Shown here piece by piece: positions 42,635-50,740 of a DNA stretch of 64,000 nucleotides. Each line of letters begins with the position of its first letter. The first letter of the stretch is position 1. This DNA is from Thermoanaerobaculum sp964488355. GTDB taxonomy: Bacteria > Acidobacteriota > Thermoanaerobaculia > Thermoanaerobaculales > Thermoanaerobaculaceae. The notes under the pieces were generated by a model. The model saw only the letters and a program-made list of their open reading frames with translations, made no database searches and had not been told where the DNA came from. The position numbers and the translations under genes are program-made. The stretch covers positions 186,001-250,000 of the forward strand of contig CAZAUJ010000002.1 in NCBI GenBank assembly GCA_964488355.1, read 5' to 3'.

Positions 42635-43638
42635 GCTACTGGTATTTCCCTGCCGCCTTTCTCCTAGCAGGTCTTTTGGCGTCCTACCTCACCCCGCAGG
42701 CGCGCGTGGCAGCCTTGCGCTTGGGCATTTTGGACAAGCCCGACGGCAAGCTCAAAAAGCAGGCGGAGCCGGTGCCTTACTTGGGCGGGCTGGCCGTCTT
42801 TCTCGCCTTTCTCCTGTCGTTGGGTTTGTTCGTGGAGTTTGACCGGCACCTTCTCGCCCTGCTGTTGGCGGGCACGTTGGCCTTGCTGGTGGGCTTGGTG
42901 GACGATTTTGGTGCGCTGTCACCCCTGGCTAAGCTGGTGAGCCTCGGGGTGGCGGTCTTTGCCATGCTACGCGCTGGGGTGGTGGTGGAGCTGGTGGAGC
43001 TGCCCTTTGCTTTGCATTGGCTGCTGGCGGCCTTTTGGCTTCTGTTGGTGGCCAACGCCTTCAACTTGGTCGACGTGATGGACGGCTTGGCCACCTCTCT
43101 TGCCTTGCTCGCTGCCTTAGGCATGGGCCTGGTGGCTGCCTTCACCGGCCAGGTGCTTTTGGCCACCACTGCCTTGGCCTTGGCCGGTTCCCTAGCAGGT
43201 TACCTGCCAGCCAACTGGCCACCGGCCCGCATTTACCTGGGGGACGCGGGCAGTCTCTCGGTGGGCATGATCCTGGGAGCTCTGGCGCTGGCCCTGCGCT
43301 GGAGCGAAGTATCACCGGCGGGCTTTTTGGCCCCCTTGGCCCTGCTGGCTGTGCCTCTGTCTGAGGTGGTTTTTCTCGTGTTGGTGCGCAGCCGTCGAGG
43401 CATCCCCTTTTGGCGCGGCAGCCCCGACCACATTGCCTTGCGCTGGCGGGTGTTGTGGTCTGGGGACAGCGGGCGGGTTTTACGCCGGGTGGTTCTTTGG
43501 GCGGCGGCTTTTGCCGCCGTCGGTGTGCTGCTGGTGCTTTCGCCGGCTTTTGGGTGGAGCGTCGGCCTTCTGCTGGCGCTGACCGCCGTTTGGGCCCTTT
43601 GGCTTTTGCGCTTGTCCTTCGTCAAGGTGCCGGAATGA
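42631..43638 (+). CDS. WecA/MraY-family UDP-sugar:undecaprenyl-phosphate transferase
   Basis: A 335-residue inner-membrane protein with 10-11 helices. Family motifs are all visible: PVPYLGGLAVF near residue 47, LVGLVDDFG (DD), ANAFNLVDVMDGLA (NxxNxxDG-type catalytic motif), PARIYLGDAGSLSVG and the final GSPDHIALR histidine motif. It should load the first sugar-phosphate onto undecaprenyl phosphate, starting assembly of the glycan that Wzm/Wzt or a flippase then exports. The UDP-sugar is not readable. ATG 42631 overlaps the GT2 stop, and its stop overlaps the flavoprotein start. Confidence 0.9.
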   Translation: MSYWYFPAAFLLAGLLASYLTPQARVAALRLGILDKPDGKLKKQAEPVPYLGGLAVFLAFLLSLGLFVEFDRHLLALLLAGTLALLVGLVDDFGALSPLAKLVSLGVAVFAMLRAGVVVELVELPFALHWLLAAFWLLLVANAFNLVDVMDGLATSLALLAALGMGLVAAFTGQVLLATTALALAGSLAGYLPANWPPARIYLGDAGSLSVGMILGALALALRWSEVSPAGFLAPLALLAVPLSEVVFLVLVRSRRGIPFWRGSPDHIALRWRVLWSGDSGRVLRRVVLWAAAFAAVGVLLVLSPAFGWSVGLLLALTAVWALWLLRLSFVKVPE

Positions 43639-44927
43639 GGGTGGTGATCGTTGGTGCCGGCCTGTCTGGGCTTGCCACCGCCTGGCACTTGGAGGGGGAG
43701 GGAATTGAGGTTTGGGTGTTCGAGAGGGAAGCGGTGGTGGGGGGCGCGTGCCGCACGGTGCAGCGGGAAGGCTTCGCCTTTGACCTCACCGGACACCTTC
43801 TGCACCTGCGCCTGCCGGAAAGCCAGAAGCTTTTGCGCCAGCTGGGCTTGGATAGGGCGTTCCGCCGCCACCGCCGGCGTGCGGGGATTCTCTTGGCTGG
43901 CTGCGTGACCCCTTACCCCATCCAGATCCACACGGCACGGCTGCCCAGGGCCCTCCGGCGGGACTGCCTTCTGGGTTTCATCCGCGCTTGGGCCTCCTGC
44001 CAGGAAGATGATTCCAGCTTCGGGCAGTGGGTGCTTTCCCGCTTTGGCGAGGGCTTTGCCCGCCATTTTTTCTTTCCCTACAACCGTAAGCTTTTCTGTG
44101 CCGACCCTTTCAGCCTCACGTGCGAATGGGTGGGCCGCTACGTGCCCCGCCCCTCCCTGGAGGAGGTGGTGGAGGGGGCGCTGGGCCTTTTTCCCAAGAA
44201 CCGTGCGGTGGGCTACAACGCCTCCTTCCTCTACCCGCGGGAGGGGGGTATTGGTCTGTTAGCCGAGGCCTTGGCGCGTCGGGTGCGCCGGCTTTACCTC
44301 GGCACCGGGGTGCTGCAGGTGGACATTGCCCAACGACGGGTGCGTCTGGAGGATGGCCAAGAAGTGCCCTACGACCGCCTGGTGGCCACCTGTCCCCTGC
44401 CTGAGCTGGTGGCCATGACCACGCCCGCGCCGGATTGGCTGCACCAGGCCAGCCGCCAGCTGCGCGCCGTGGCCGTATGGAACCTCAACCTGGCGGTGCG
44501 GGGGCGGGCCAAGAGAAGGGAGCACTGGCTTTACTGTCCCGAGTCCCACCTTCCCTTTTACCGCGTGGGCTTCCCCTCCAATCACGGACAGGTGGCACCG
44601 CCGGGCTTCCATACCGTTTCCGTGGAAATGAGCTGCCCTTCAGGCCAAAGCCCACCGGCTGGATGGCAGGAGGAGACGGTGGCAGGGTTGCTGCGCGAGG
44701 GGCTCCTGCGCCAGCGGGAGGACGTGGTTTTTTCTCTGGTGGCGGTGGTGGATCCGGCCTATGTGCTTTTCGACACCCAGCGGCCGCAGCTCGTGGCCCA
44801 GCTGCGGGAGTTTTACCGCCGGCATGAGGTCTTTCTCTGCGGGCGGTGGGCCGAGTGGAAGTACTCCACCATGGAGGATGCCCTTTGGGACGGGGCAGCT
44901 GCTGCTCGCAAGCTGGTGCGCCCATGA
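43635..44927 (+). CDS. FAD-dependent UDP-galactopyranose mutase-like / amine-oxidase-fold protein
   Basis: A 430-residue flavoprotein with an N-terminal FAD-binding GxGxxG (VVIVGAGLSGLATAWHLE), an arginine-rich GGACRTV loop and GHLLHL. The middle part (YPIQIHTARLP; FFFPYNRKLFCADP; YPREGGIGLLAEAL) resembles UDP-galactopyranose mutase and protoporphyrinogen-oxidase-like proteins found in glycan clusters. The C-terminal end carries GRWAEWKYSTMEDAL, like the GRxAxxxYxxMD motif of UGM. A sugar-nucleotide ring-contraction role is plausible, but the substrate cannot be fixed. It has 4-nt overlaps with both neighbours. Confidence 0.8.
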   Translation: MRVVIVGAGLSGLATAWHLEGEGIEVWVFEREAVVGGACRTVQREGFAFDLTGHLLHLRLPESQKLLRQLGLDRAFRRHRRRAGILLAGCVTPYPIQIHTARLPRALRRDCLLGFIRAWASCQEDDSSFGQWVLSRFGEGFARHFFFPYNRKLFCADPFSLTCEWVGRYVPRPSLEEVVEGALGLFPKNRAVGYNASFLYPREGGIGLLAEALARRVRRLYLGTGVLQVDIAQRRVRLEDGQEVPYDRLVATCPLPELVAMTTPAPDWLHQASRQLRAVAVWNLNLAVRGRAKRREHWLYCPESHLPFYRVGFPSNHGQVAPPGFHTVSVEMSCPSGQSPPAGWQEETVAGLLREGLLRQREDVVFSLVAVVDPAYVLFDTQRPQLVAQLREFYRRHEVFLCGRWAEWKYSTMEDALWDGAAAARKLVRP

Positions 44928-46075
44928 AACTGCGGGTGCTGCATGTCATCACCATGCTGGAGCTGGGCGGCGCTCAGCGCAACACGCTGGACACGGTGCG
45001 CCTGCTCCCACGCGAAGAGTTCACCCTGGGCTTGGCCTACGGCCCCGGTGGGGAGCTGGATGCGGAGGTGCAGGAGCTGGACCAGGTGGCTGTCTATTCG
45101 GTGCCCTCTCTGGTGCGCGAGGTGCGCCCGCTGCAGGACCTGGCTGCCCTTTTCGCGCTCCGAAGGGTGATGCGGGTTTTTCGGCCTCATATTGTGCACA
45201 CCCATTCCTCCAAGGCGGGGGTGCTAGGGCGGCTCGCGGCCTTTCTGGAAAAGGTACCGGTCATTATCCACTCCATACACGGTTTTGGCTTCGGCGCTCA
45301 TCAACCGGCGCCGGTCCGGGGGGTTTTTTTGGCGGCCGAGCGGCTGGTGGCGCCGCTTACCGGCTTCTTCATTACCGTCAGCCGCAAAAACCTGGAACAG
45401 GGCGTGCAGCTGGGTCTTTTCCCGCCGGAAAAAGCCTGCGTTATTCGGTCAGGTATCGACTTGGGAGCTTTTTTTGGCACCCGCTCGGGGGAGGAAGCGA
45501 AGAGGCGTCTGGGCATTCCTCCCACCGCACCGGTGGTGCTGCAAATTTCCTGTTTCAAGCCGCAAAAAGCCCCAGCGAGGTTTGTGATGCTGGCTGGCTT
45601 GTTGGCACCTCGCTTTCCACAGGCTCATTTTTTCTTGGTGGGCGAGGGCCAGCTACGGGAAAAGCTGGAAGCGTTGCGCGCCCAACTTGGCCTTAACCGG
45701 CAGCTGCATTTTTTGGGCTGGCGGCGGGATGTGCCCGAGCTTTTGGCTGCCAGCGATGTGGTGACCCTCACCTCGCGCTTCGAGGGACTGCCACGAGTGC
45801 TGGTGGAGGCGCGGGCCTGCGGCAAGCCGGTTGTGGCTATGGCGGTGGATGGGGTGGTGGAGGTGGTGGAGGACGGTGTCAACGGGTTTTTGGTGCCGGA
45901 AGGGGAGGTGGCCAGTATGGCGGAAAAGGTGGCCTGGCTGTTGCAAAACCCAGAGCAGGCCAAGGCCTTGGGTCGGGCCGGGCAAAAGGGCTTGGAGGAG
46001 TTTTCTGTCCAGCCAATGGTGGAGTTGCAGGCGCAGCTTTACCGGCGCTTGTGGGACCAGGGGGCAAGGCGATGA
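44924..46075 (+). CDS. Glycosyltransferase family 4 protein
   Basis: A 383-residue GT-B enzyme: VLHVITMLELGGAQRNTLDT at the N terminus, IVHTHSSKAGVLGRLAA (acceptor domain), RSGIDLGAF, ISCFKPQKAPARFV and SRFEGLPRVLVEARACGKPVV with the family E-x7-E motif, then EVVEDGVNGFLV. It probably adds a sugar to the lipid-linked glycan initiated by the WecA-like enzyme. ATG 44924 overlaps the flavoprotein stop by 4 nt, and the stop overlaps the prepilin peptidase start by 4 nt, so glycan synthesis and pilin processing are translationally linked. Confidence 0.9.
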   Translation: MKLRVLHVITMLELGGAQRNTLDTVRLLPREEFTLGLAYGPGGELDAEVQELDQVAVYSVPSLVREVRPLQDLAALFALRRVMRVFRPHIVHTHSSKAGVLGRLAAFLEKVPVIIHSIHGFGFGAHQPAPVRGVFLAAERLVAPLTGFFITVSRKNLEQGVQLGLFPPEKACVIRSGIDLGAFFGTRSGEEAKRRLGIPPTAPVVLQISCFKPQKAPARFVMLAGLLAPRFPQAHFFLVGEGQLREKLEALRAQLGLNRQLHFLGWRRDVPELLAASDVVTLTSRFEGLPRVLVEARACGKPVVAMAVDGVVEVVEDGVNGFLVPEGEVASMAEKVAWLLQNPEQAKALGRAGQKGLEEFSVQPMVELQAQLYRRLWDQGARR

Positions 46076-46854
46076 GTCCCTGGCCGGAGTTTCTCGTGCC
46101 CGCACTGGCAGGCATTTTGGGCTTGGTGGTGGGCAGCTTCCTCAACGTGGTTATCCACCGCCTGCCCCGGGGTGGCTCCCTCTGGCGACCCCGCTCCCAC
46201 TGTCCCGCCTGCCAGAAGCCCATTGCCTGGTACGACAACGTGCCGCTTGTGTCCTACCTGTTGCTTCTGGGCCGCTGCCGCCACTGTGGCAACCGGATTT
46301 CGCTTCGCTACCCGCTGGTGGAGGCACTCACCGCTGGCCTGTTCGTTTCCGTGGTGCTTCGCTATCCCGCCGGCTGGGCCTGGCTGCATGCCCTTACCCT
46401 CGTTTGCCTGTGCATTCCCCTGGCATTCATCGACTTGGAGCACATGCTGTTGCCCGACGTGCTGACCCTGCCAGGCACGGCGATGGCCCTAGGCTTGGCA
46501 GCCGCAGGCGGACCCACGCCGTTGATCCCTGCCCTGGTGGGGTGGGTGGTGGGCACGGCGCTGCCGCTGGTGGTTTTTTACCTTTACCGCTGGTGGCGCG
46601 GTGTGGAGGGCATGGGTCTGGGTGACGTGAAGCTTTTGGGCATGCTGGGTGCCTTCCTGGGCTGGCAGCAGGTGCTGCTGGTGTTAGGTCTTGGTGCGGT
46701 GGCGGGGGCCTCCGTGGGGTTGGGCCTGGTGGCTGCCGGCAAGGGCGGTCGGCAGACCGAGCTGCCCTTCGGCACCTTTCTCTGCGCCGCCGCGCTGGTA
46801 GTGCTGTTTTTCGGCCAGAAGCTTTTGGCCCTGTGGTTCGGTTGGCCCGCATGA
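46072..46854 (+). CDS. pilD: Prepilin peptidase / N-methyltransferase
   Basis: A 260-residue inner-membrane enzyme. The N-terminal methyltransferase domain (about 10-100) has VGSFLNVVIHRLPRGGS, CPACQKPIAWYDNVPL and CRHCGNRISLRYPLVE, with the four cysteines that bind zinc in PilD. The aspartyl protease part has catalytic aspartates in FIDLEHMLLPD and GLGDVKLLGMLGAFLGW (GxGDxK). It cleaves the leaders of both pilin-like proteins in the window after glycine and methylates the new Phe1. It is the sixth gene of the chain from 40.65 kb. Confidence 0.94.
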   Translation: MSPWPEFLVPALAGILGLVVGSFLNVVIHRLPRGGSLWRPRSHCPACQKPIAWYDNVPLVSYLLLLGRCRHCGNRISLRYPLVEALTAGLFVSVVLRYPAGWAWLHALTLVCLCIPLAFIDLEHMLLPDVLTLPGTAMALGLAAAGGPTPLIPALVGWVVGTALPLVVFYLYRWWRGVEGMGLGDVKLLGMLGAFLGWQQVLLVLGLGAVAGASVGLGLVAAGKGGRQTELPFGTFLCAAALVVLFFGQKLLALWFGWPA

Positions 46855-48152
46855 GGAGCTTGCCCCTGCGTCGCTTCTCCGAGGTCCGCTGGGTCCTGGG
46901 CGCGGTGATCGTGCTGCTGATGGTAGGCAACCTCTTGCCCCTGTACAGCTTGGTTGCTCTTCTTCGCAGCCCCGGCGACGAGAGCGATGCGTTGCTGGCC
47001 ACGGCCGCCAGCGTGGCCGCCGCCTGGCGGCGGGAGCACATCGCGCAGCCTTCGCCCGGCGCGCAGCGGTTGGTGGTCTTTGCTGGTGACCAACCACTGG
47101 TACGCGTGGGACCGGTGCCCATGCAGCCCTATTGGCCGTTCCCCTCGCGGCAGGCGTGGCAGGAGGCGGGCAGCCCGGTGCGAGCCTCCGGCAATTGGAA
47201 CGGCGAAGTACTAGAGGTGGTGCTCTGGCCCCTGGGTGAGGAGCAGCTGCTGCAGGTGTTTGCGCCGCGGCGGGACCGCAGCGTAAGCGGCTGGCTTTCC
47301 GTCACGGAAATGCTGTCCTTGGCCTTGGCCTTGGCGGGCGGGGGCTTGGCTTGGTTTCTGGTGGGGCGGATCCTCGCCCCCTACGGTGAGCTGTTGGAAG
47401 AGGCCAAGGCCTTTGCCGGCAAGACCGCCGGCGGGCCCGAAGACCGCTTTTTGGTCAGCACCTTTCGCCAGGCGGTGGAGCAGGTGGCCGCCCAGGAACG
47501 CGAGCTGGCGGACCGAGCCCAGGAGCTGTCGGAGCTGGCGGCGGGGCTAGCCCACGAGCTGCGCAACAACCTTTCGGTGATGGAAGGCTACCTTCGCCTG
47601 GCAAAAAGCAACCCGCAGGAGGTGACCCGCTACTTGGATTTGCTGGGGCAGGAGGTGCTGGCCCTACGGGATTTTTTGGAGCGCTTTCTGGCGTTTGTGC
47701 GTCCCCAGGGGCTGCGCGCGGGAGTGGTGAGGGTGGAAAAGCTGGTGGCCGAGGTGGTCGCACGCTTGGCGCGGCAGTTTCCCCAGGTGCCGGTGCGGGT
47801 GGAGGGCGAAGGGCAGGCTTGGGCCGATCCCACGGCCGTGCGGGTAATGTTGGAAAATTTGCTGCGCAACGCCCTGGAAGCGGCGCAGCAGGGGCATGGG
47901 GCCCAGGTCTGGGTGCAGGTGCGGGAGCAGGGGCGGCAGGTGGAGGTGGAGGTGGCCGACTCGGGTCCCGGGATCCCCGAAGCGCTGCGTGGGCAGCTTT
48001 TCCGCGCCTTCGTTTCGGCCAAGCCTTCCGGAGGGATTGGCCTGGCCCTGGCCCGCCGCCTGGCGCGAGCCAGTGGCGGGGAGCTGGAGCTGGTTTCCGC
48101 TGCCAACCCCACCCTCTTTCGCCTGCGCCTGCGGCGGGGAACAGAGGCATGA
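46851..48152 (+). CDS. Membrane-bound sensor histidine kinase (PilS/NtrB-like position)
   Basis: A 433-residue kinase. An N-terminal helix (about 12-36), a short periplasmic loop of about 100 residues and a second helix (about 148-172) are followed by a linker, a coiled region and the HisKA domain with phosphorylatable His in GLAHELRNNLSVM. The ATPase domain has N-box NLLRNALEAA, G1 DSGPGIPEALRG and G2 GGIGLALARRLA. It is less than PilS-sized in membrane helices (two rather than six), so it is better called a PilS analogue. It is coupled by 4-nt overlaps to prepilin peptidase and to the response regulator it should phosphorylate. Confidence 0.88.
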   Translation: MRSLPLRRFSEVRWVLGAVIVLLMVGNLLPLYSLVALLRSPGDESDALLATAASVAAAWRREHIAQPSPGAQRLVVFAGDQPLVRVGPVPMQPYWPFPSRQAWQEAGSPVRASGNWNGEVLEVVLWPLGEEQLLQVFAPRRDRSVSGWLSVTEMLSLALALAGGGLAWFLVGRILAPYGELLEEAKAFAGKTAGGPEDRFLVSTFRQAVEQVAAQERELADRAQELSELAAGLAHELRNNLSVMEGYLRLAKSNPQEVTRYLDLLGQEVLALRDFLERFLAFVRPQGLRAGVVRVEKLVAEVVARLARQFPQVPVRVEGEGQAWADPTAVRVMLENLLRNALEAAQQGHGAQVWVQVREQGRQVEVEVADSGPGIPEALRGQLFRAFVSAKPSGGIGLALARRLARASGGELELVSAANPTLFRLRLRRGTEA

Positions 48153-49396
48153 AAAGGCCGCTGCTTCTGGTGGAAGACCGGCCGCAGCTGGCGGCCATGC
48201 TAGCGGAAACCCTCACGCGCGAAGGCTTTGCCGTGGAGGTGTGTCACCGAGGGGATGAGGCGGTGGCGCGCCTTGCCCAGGGCCCACCGCTGCTGGCGGT
48301 GATTACTGACCTGAAGCTGCCAGGAGCGGATGGACTGGAGGTGCTCGCCGCTGCGCGCCACCGTGACCCACAGCTGCCGGTGTTCCTGATCACCGCTTAC
48401 GCCTCGGTGGAGACGGCGGTGCAAGCCCTGAAACTGGGGGCGCGGGACTACTTCCCCAAGCCGTTGGAGATGGCGCGTCTGCTGGTGGCTGTGCGCGCCG
48501 CCACCTCGGCGCGGGAGGCGTTGCTTTCGCCCGAGCCGGCCCCGGGAGCGCCGCCGCTGGTGGGTAAAAGCCCCGCGTTCCTGGCAGTGCTGGAGGCCCT
48601 GCGGCGGGTAGCCCCCACGGAGGCCTCGGTGCTCCTTTTGGGCGAGTCCGGCACCGGCAAGGAGCTCTTTGCGCGGGCCCTGCATGCCTACTCACCGCGC
48701 TGTCGCGGCCCCTTTGTGGCCTTTGCCTGCGCAGCTGTGCCTGAAACCCTGTTGGAAGCTGAGCTTTTCGGCTACGAACGGGGTGCTTTCACCGGGGCTA
48801 CCGCTCGCCACCAGGGGCGCTTCGAGCAAGCCCAGCGGGGAACGCTGTTTTTGGACGAAATCGGCGAGATCGGCCCCGGCGTGCAGGTAAAGCTCTTGCG
48901 CGCCCTGGAGGAGCGCCGCATCACCCGTTTGGGAGGCCGGGGCGAGGTCCAGGTGGACGTGCGCCTGGTGGCAGCTACCAACCGCGATTTGGCCACGGAG
49001 GTGGTGCGGGGAAGCTTTAGGGCCGACCTGTACCATCGCCTCAACGTTTTTCCCATTACCCTACCCCCTTTGCGCGAGCGGCGGGACGATGTTCCCGCCT
49101 TGGCCCTGCACCTTGTAGGCCGTGCCTGCGCCAAAAACAACCTGCCCTTGCCGCTGCTACGCCCGGCAGCCCTAGCAGCCCTGGTTCTGCACCCCTGGCC
49201 GGGCAACATTCGCGAGCTGGCCAACGTCATGGAGCGCGTGGCCATCCTCTTCCCCGGTGAGCGTGTGGGGCCGGCTCAGCTTCCCCTTCCCCTGGACGTG
49301 CTGCGCGCCGGCTGGGAAGAAGAATCGGTTCGGACGCTGGCGCTGGAGGTGGCGGGCGAAGAAGGTGACGAGCTACGTGCTTTGGTCGCGTCTTAA
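48149..49396 (+). CDS. NtrC-family sigma-54 activator without a C-terminal DNA-binding domain
   Basis: A 415-residue response regulator. The receiver (1-120) has phosphoacceptor Asp54 (ITDLKLPG), Thr82 and Lys104. The AAA+ domain (about 138-370) has Walker A GESGTGKE (165-172), the sigma-54 contact loop GAFTGA (212-217), Walker B FLDEIGE and the R-finger region NRDLATEVVRGSFRADLYHRLNV. After HPWPGNIRELANVMERV the protein ends in about 45 residues (VRTLALEVAGEEGDELRALVAS) that do not look like a Fis-type helix-turn-helix, which normally follows. It therefore resembles FlgR-like activators that work from solution. It pairs with the kinase, and its stop overlaps selA's by 4 bp. Confidence 0.88.
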   Translation: MKRPLLLVEDRPQLAAMLAETLTREGFAVEVCHRGDEAVARLAQGPPLLAVITDLKLPGADGLEVLAAARHRDPQLPVFLITAYASVETAVQALKLGARDYFPKPLEMARLLVAVRAATSAREALLSPEPAPGAPPLVGKSPAFLAVLEALRRVAPTEASVLLLGESGTGKELFARALHAYSPRCRGPFVAFACAAVPETLLEAELFGYERGAFTGATARHQGRFEQAQRGTLFLDEIGEIGPGVQVKLLRALEERRITRLGGRGEVQVDVRLVAATNRDLATEVVRGSFRADLYHRLNVFPITLPPLRERRDDVPALALHLVGRACAKNNLPLPLLRPAALAALVLHPWPGNIRELANVMERVAILFPGERVGPAQLPLPLDVLRAGWEEESVRTLALEVAGEEGDELRALVAS

Positions 49397-50709
49397 CGAA
49401 AGGCGCGTACCACCGCCGCGGCTAAGAGCTTGTCCTGCTCAGGGAAAACCGCCCGCAGGTCCAAGAGCAGCTGCCCGCGTTCCTGCCGTCCGATGACGGG
49501 TGGCTCGCCCTGGCGCAAAGCCCGGCTGCGGGCTGGATCGTCCGGCAGAGCGAGGGCGTAGGAGGGCAACACCTCCCCGGGAGTGGTGCCGCCGCCCAAA
49601 ACTGCGTGGCAGGGGACCACCTTGGCGGGGATCCCTGCTGCCTGGAGGGTTCGCCGTAGCCTCAGGGCGCGTTGCCGGAGCTGCACAAGCGGCTCGGCCA
49701 GCAGGCGGTAGAGCGGCACGCGCTGCGGCTGCCCGGCCAGGTAGGCGTCCAAGGTGGCGGCCAACCCCACCAGCACCCCTTTGTCCGGCCGTACGGCACG
49801 GCGTAAGGGATGCTGACGCAACGGTTCCAGCGTCTGACGCTTGCCCACCAGGATGCCAGCCTGGGGACCGGCGAGGAGCTTGTCGCCGGAAAAGAGCACC
49901 ACCTCGGCGCCGGCGGCCAAAAGCTCCTGCACCGTGCCCTCTTGAGCCAGCCCAAAGCGGGTCAGGTCCAAATGGCAACCCGAGCCTTGATCCACCCAGA
50001 AGCTCACCCCTGCCTCCCTAGCCAGGGAGGCCAGCTCCTGCGGCGTAGGGGTGGCCACGAATCCGGTGAGGGCGAAGTTGGAACGGTGCACCTGCAAGAT
50101 GGCGGCGGTCTGCGGGGATAGGGCACGCCGGTAGTCGGCCAGGTGTGTGCGGTTGGTACACCCCACCTCCACCAGCTCCACCCCTGCTTCCGCCATGATC
50201 TCGGGCAAGCGGAAGGAGCCGCCAATCTCGATGAGCTCCCCGCGGGAAACCAAAACCTGCCGACCACGGGCGCGGGCAGCAAGGAGCAGGAGCAGGGCGG
50301 CCGCGTTGTTCGTGACCACCAGGGCGTCCTCGCAGCCAAAGTAGCGGCACAGCTTTTCCCGTACCGGGGCCAAGCGTTCCCCACGGCAGCCTTCAGCCAG
50401 GGAAAATTCCAGCGCCACGTAGCCTGAGACCTGCTGGGGAAGGAGGGGCGCGCGTCCCAAGTTGGTGTGAATGAGCACGCCGGTTGCATTGATGACCGCC
50501 GGATAAGCGGGGCGAGCCAGCTCCGCGGCCCGTGCCTCCACCGAATAGAGCACGTCCTCCAAGCTGGCGTGCCGTCGTCCCTGCCTGCGCAGGTCCTGCA
50601 GCGCTTCGCGGATGAGCTGGCGCAGGCTTTCAGGGCCCAGCTTTTCCCGCGCGGTTTGCAGACGCGGGTGGGCCAAAAGCCTGTGCACCGCCGGCAGGCG
50701 CGTCTCCAT
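49393..50709 (-). CDS. selA: L-seryl-tRNA(Sec) selenium transferase
   Basis: A 438-residue PLP enzyme close to SelA in length. It has the N-terminal RLPAVHRLLAHP helix, NATGVLIHTNLGRAPL, YFGCEDALVVTNNAAALLL, ELIEIGGSFRLPEIM and VDQGSGCHLDL. The PLP lysine lies in LFSGDKLLAGPQAG, followed by the late GGGTTPGEVLPSYAL. SelA converts seryl-tRNA(Sec) to selenocysteinyl-tRNA(Sec), so the organism probably makes selenoproteins. selB, selD and tRNA-Sec are not in the window. ATG 50709 has no ribosome site but follows TACAAT by exactly 6 nt. Confidence 0.92.
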   Translation of the reverse strand: METRLPAVHRLLAHPRLQTAREKLGPESLRQLIREALQDLRRQGRRHASLEDVLYSVEARAAELARPAYPAVINATGVLIHTNLGRAPLLPQQVSGYVALEFSLAEGCRGERLAPVREKLCRYFGCEDALVVTNNAAALLLLLAARARGRQVLVSRGELIEIGGSFRLPEIMAEAGVELVEVGCTNRTHLADYRRALSPQTAAILQVHRSNFALTGFVATPTPQELASLAREAGVSFWVDQGSGCHLDLTRFGLAQEGTVQELLAAGAEVVLFSGDKLLAGPQAGILVGKRQTLEPLRQHPLRRAVRPDKGVLVGLAATLDAYLAGQPQRVPLYRLLAEPLVQLRQRALRLRRTLQAAGIPAKVVPCHAVLGGGTTPGEVLPSYALALPDDPARSRALRQGEPPVIGRQERGQLLLDLRAVFPEQDKLLAAAVVRAFR

Positions 50710-50715
50710 GCCCGC

Positions 50716-50721
50716 ATTGTA
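50716..50721 (-). promoter_or_regulatory. Putative -10 element (TACAAT) for a leaderless selA transcript
   Basis: On the minus strand GCGTACAAT is followed by gcgggc and the selA ATG. The predicted start coincides with the ATG itself. The matching word GCGTACAAT also precedes ychF. Confidence 0.5.
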
Positions 50722-50728
50722 CGCGGTG

Positions 50729-50734
50729 TAAGCT
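50729..50734 (+). promoter_or_regulatory. Putative -10 element (TAAGCT) for the gene at 50741, divergent from selA
   Basis: TAAGCT is followed by 6 nt (aatagc) and GTG 50741. It is back to back with the selA -10 box only 7 bp away. No Shine-Dalgarno sequence is present. Confidence 0.45.
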
Positions 50735-50740
50735 AATAGC

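Noticed and set aside
49257..49496. Possible frameshifted DNA-binding domain after the sigma-54 activator
   Set aside because: I read the alternative frames after the AAA+ domain; none resembles a Fis helix-turn-helix and the converging selA gene occupies the space.
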